Of a DNA stretch of 64,000 nt, positions 63,262 through 64,000 are shown piece by piece. How positions within the stretch are numbered: position 1 is the stretch's first letter; every line of letters begins with the position of its first letter. Below the pieces are notes generated by a model, which saw only the letters and a program-made list of their open reading frames with translations, was not told where the DNA came from and searched no databases. This DNA is from Temnothorax longispinosus. Taxonomy: Eukaryota; Arthropoda; Insecta; Hymenoptera; Formicidae. The translations under genes were made by a program, and so were the position numbers. The stretch covers positions 7,068,001 to 7,132,000 of the forward strand of contig NC_092358.1 in the NCBI RefSeq assembly GCF_030848805.1, given 5' to 3'.

Positions 63262-63793
63262 TTCGCACAATCGATGCACGAGTTACAATTATTCAATCCC
63301 TCGTAACAAGATGTTAATCCATATTCCATACAGGACCAACATTCCAACAAGGAGAAAGATTACAAAGTATCTATCTGCTTAGAATTCCACCAATATAGTT
63401 ATATCTGTATATATCTCTTAAAACATTGAACAAGGCGTGATGAATCAAAGAAAATTAAATCACAGCTTTCAAAATATTAACTGAACAGGAACGGAGTAAA
63501 CATATGATGAAATATAAGTATACGATAGAGATTAAATGTACCCTGTTTCCTGTTTATCTCTCTCTTCTGTCAGCATTCTGTTTTATCTAATATTCACCTT
63601 CTATTATTATATTCTATTCTATTTCAGTAAAATAAGCAACAAATATGAAACCACTTTCCTGATCAAAGGCGACTGTTGAATGTCATACATTATGTTCTTA
63701 GCAAACGGTTATCCGTGGTCATTAGACAATTACGGACTAACTGGAACGAGCACCAAGAATGAGATAGATTTACAAAAGGATCTTTCGACTACA

Positions 63794-63799
63794 TTTATT
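63794..63799 (-). terminator. Poly(A) signal of the ATP synthase subunit K gene
   Basis: AATAAA on the - strand (TTTATT on +) lies 67 bases past the stop codon, giving a short 3' UTR typical of a highly expressed small mitochondrial gene. Cleavage would fall about 10-30 bases further left. Confidence 0.6.
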
Positions 63800-63865
63800 T
63801 GAAGAATATTATGACACGGCATACGTATCGTTATTACATAATGCGACTGCGGTCCCGTCCACGAG

Positions 63866-63943
63866 CTACGTCTTTTTGCTCTTCGACCTTATATAGAAGT
63901 ACAAGACGATCAATCCTATACCAGCGTACGTCGCCTTTGTCAC
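63866..63943 (-). CDS. ATP5MK: ATP synthase membrane subunit K (DAPIT/USMG5), last coding exon, partial
   Basis: On the - strand an acceptor (ttattttgcag) is followed by 25 codons and TAG. The peptide contains ATYAGIGLIVLYFYIRSK and ends SKKT. This matches the C-terminal transmembrane part of the small mitochondrial F1Fo ATP synthase subunit DAPIT (USMG5), whose family pattern is a short N-terminal region, then ATYG/A...LIVLYF and a basic tail. The family protein is only about 50-60 residues, so this exon is close to half of it. It sits in the inner mitochondrial membrane and supports ATP synthase dimer stability and assembly. The upstream exon or exons lie beyond the right edge. The exon starts in phase 0 if the preceding codon is complete. 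Confidence 0.8.
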   Translation of the reverse strand: MTKATYAGIGLIVLYFYIRSKSKKT

Positions 63944-64000
63944 CTGCAAAATAAATCGGGCGCTCGAAAATCCATTCGTAGGCAAATGAAGAAACTCGTC

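Overview
The window looks like nuclear DNA of an insect, most likely a hymenopteran and probably an ant. It is AT-rich with large introns and intergenic spaces, is scattered with short palindromic DNA transposons (MITEs), and carries a neuropeptide receptor gene whose encoded protein reads like the insect FMRFamide receptor. There is no bacterial-style gene density, no operon, no CRISPR array and no rRNA or tRNA that I could support. The species assignment is inference.

The one complete protein-coding gene is on the + strand. It is a class A GPCR of the FMRFamide receptor (FMRFaR) type, with four coding exons at 48552-48860, 52311-52579, 52832-53021 and 58737-59348. All three introns are GT-AG and phase-compatible, and the spliced protein is 459 residues. 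Candidate 5' untranslated exons lie just upstream (about 47544-47834 and 48399-48551). Exon-like, GC-rich promoter candidates lie much further upstream (about 8.9-11.2 kb and 16.1-18.1 kb), but I cannot link them to the gene without transcript data. A long AT-rich 3' region (59349 to about 63260) is probably its 3' UTR and contains several Pumilio-type motifs.

At the right edge, on the - strand, is the last coding exon of the ATP synthase membrane subunit K gene (DAPIT/USMG5 family), with its stop codon and a poly(A) signal. It lies tail-to-tail with the receptor gene and continues beyond the window. At the left, a - strand block at 2432-2705 looks like a terminal coding exon (good acceptor, charged protein tail, stop), but I do not recognise it.

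The rest is non-coding. About 29 kb (18.1-47.5 kb) holds no gene I can support. The mobile DNA has the clearest structure: four different palindromic MITEs side by side at 16.75-17.50 kb; a TA-flanked Tc1/mariner-like MITE at 46.9-47.4 kb with another MITE inserted in one arm; two copies of a CCCGAG-ended MITE at 5.7 and 37.0 kb; paired copies of other families; a broken mellifera-type mariner followed by an inverted piece of a second copy at 12.5-13.0 kb; and a 77-bp near-perfect inverted repeat pair spanning 1.1 kb inside receptor intron 3. I found no clearly new multi-gene system. The points most worth checking are the nested and clustered MITEs, the intronic inverted repeat, an in-frame alternative acceptor in the receptor's third intracellular loop, and the unassigned exon-like blocks.
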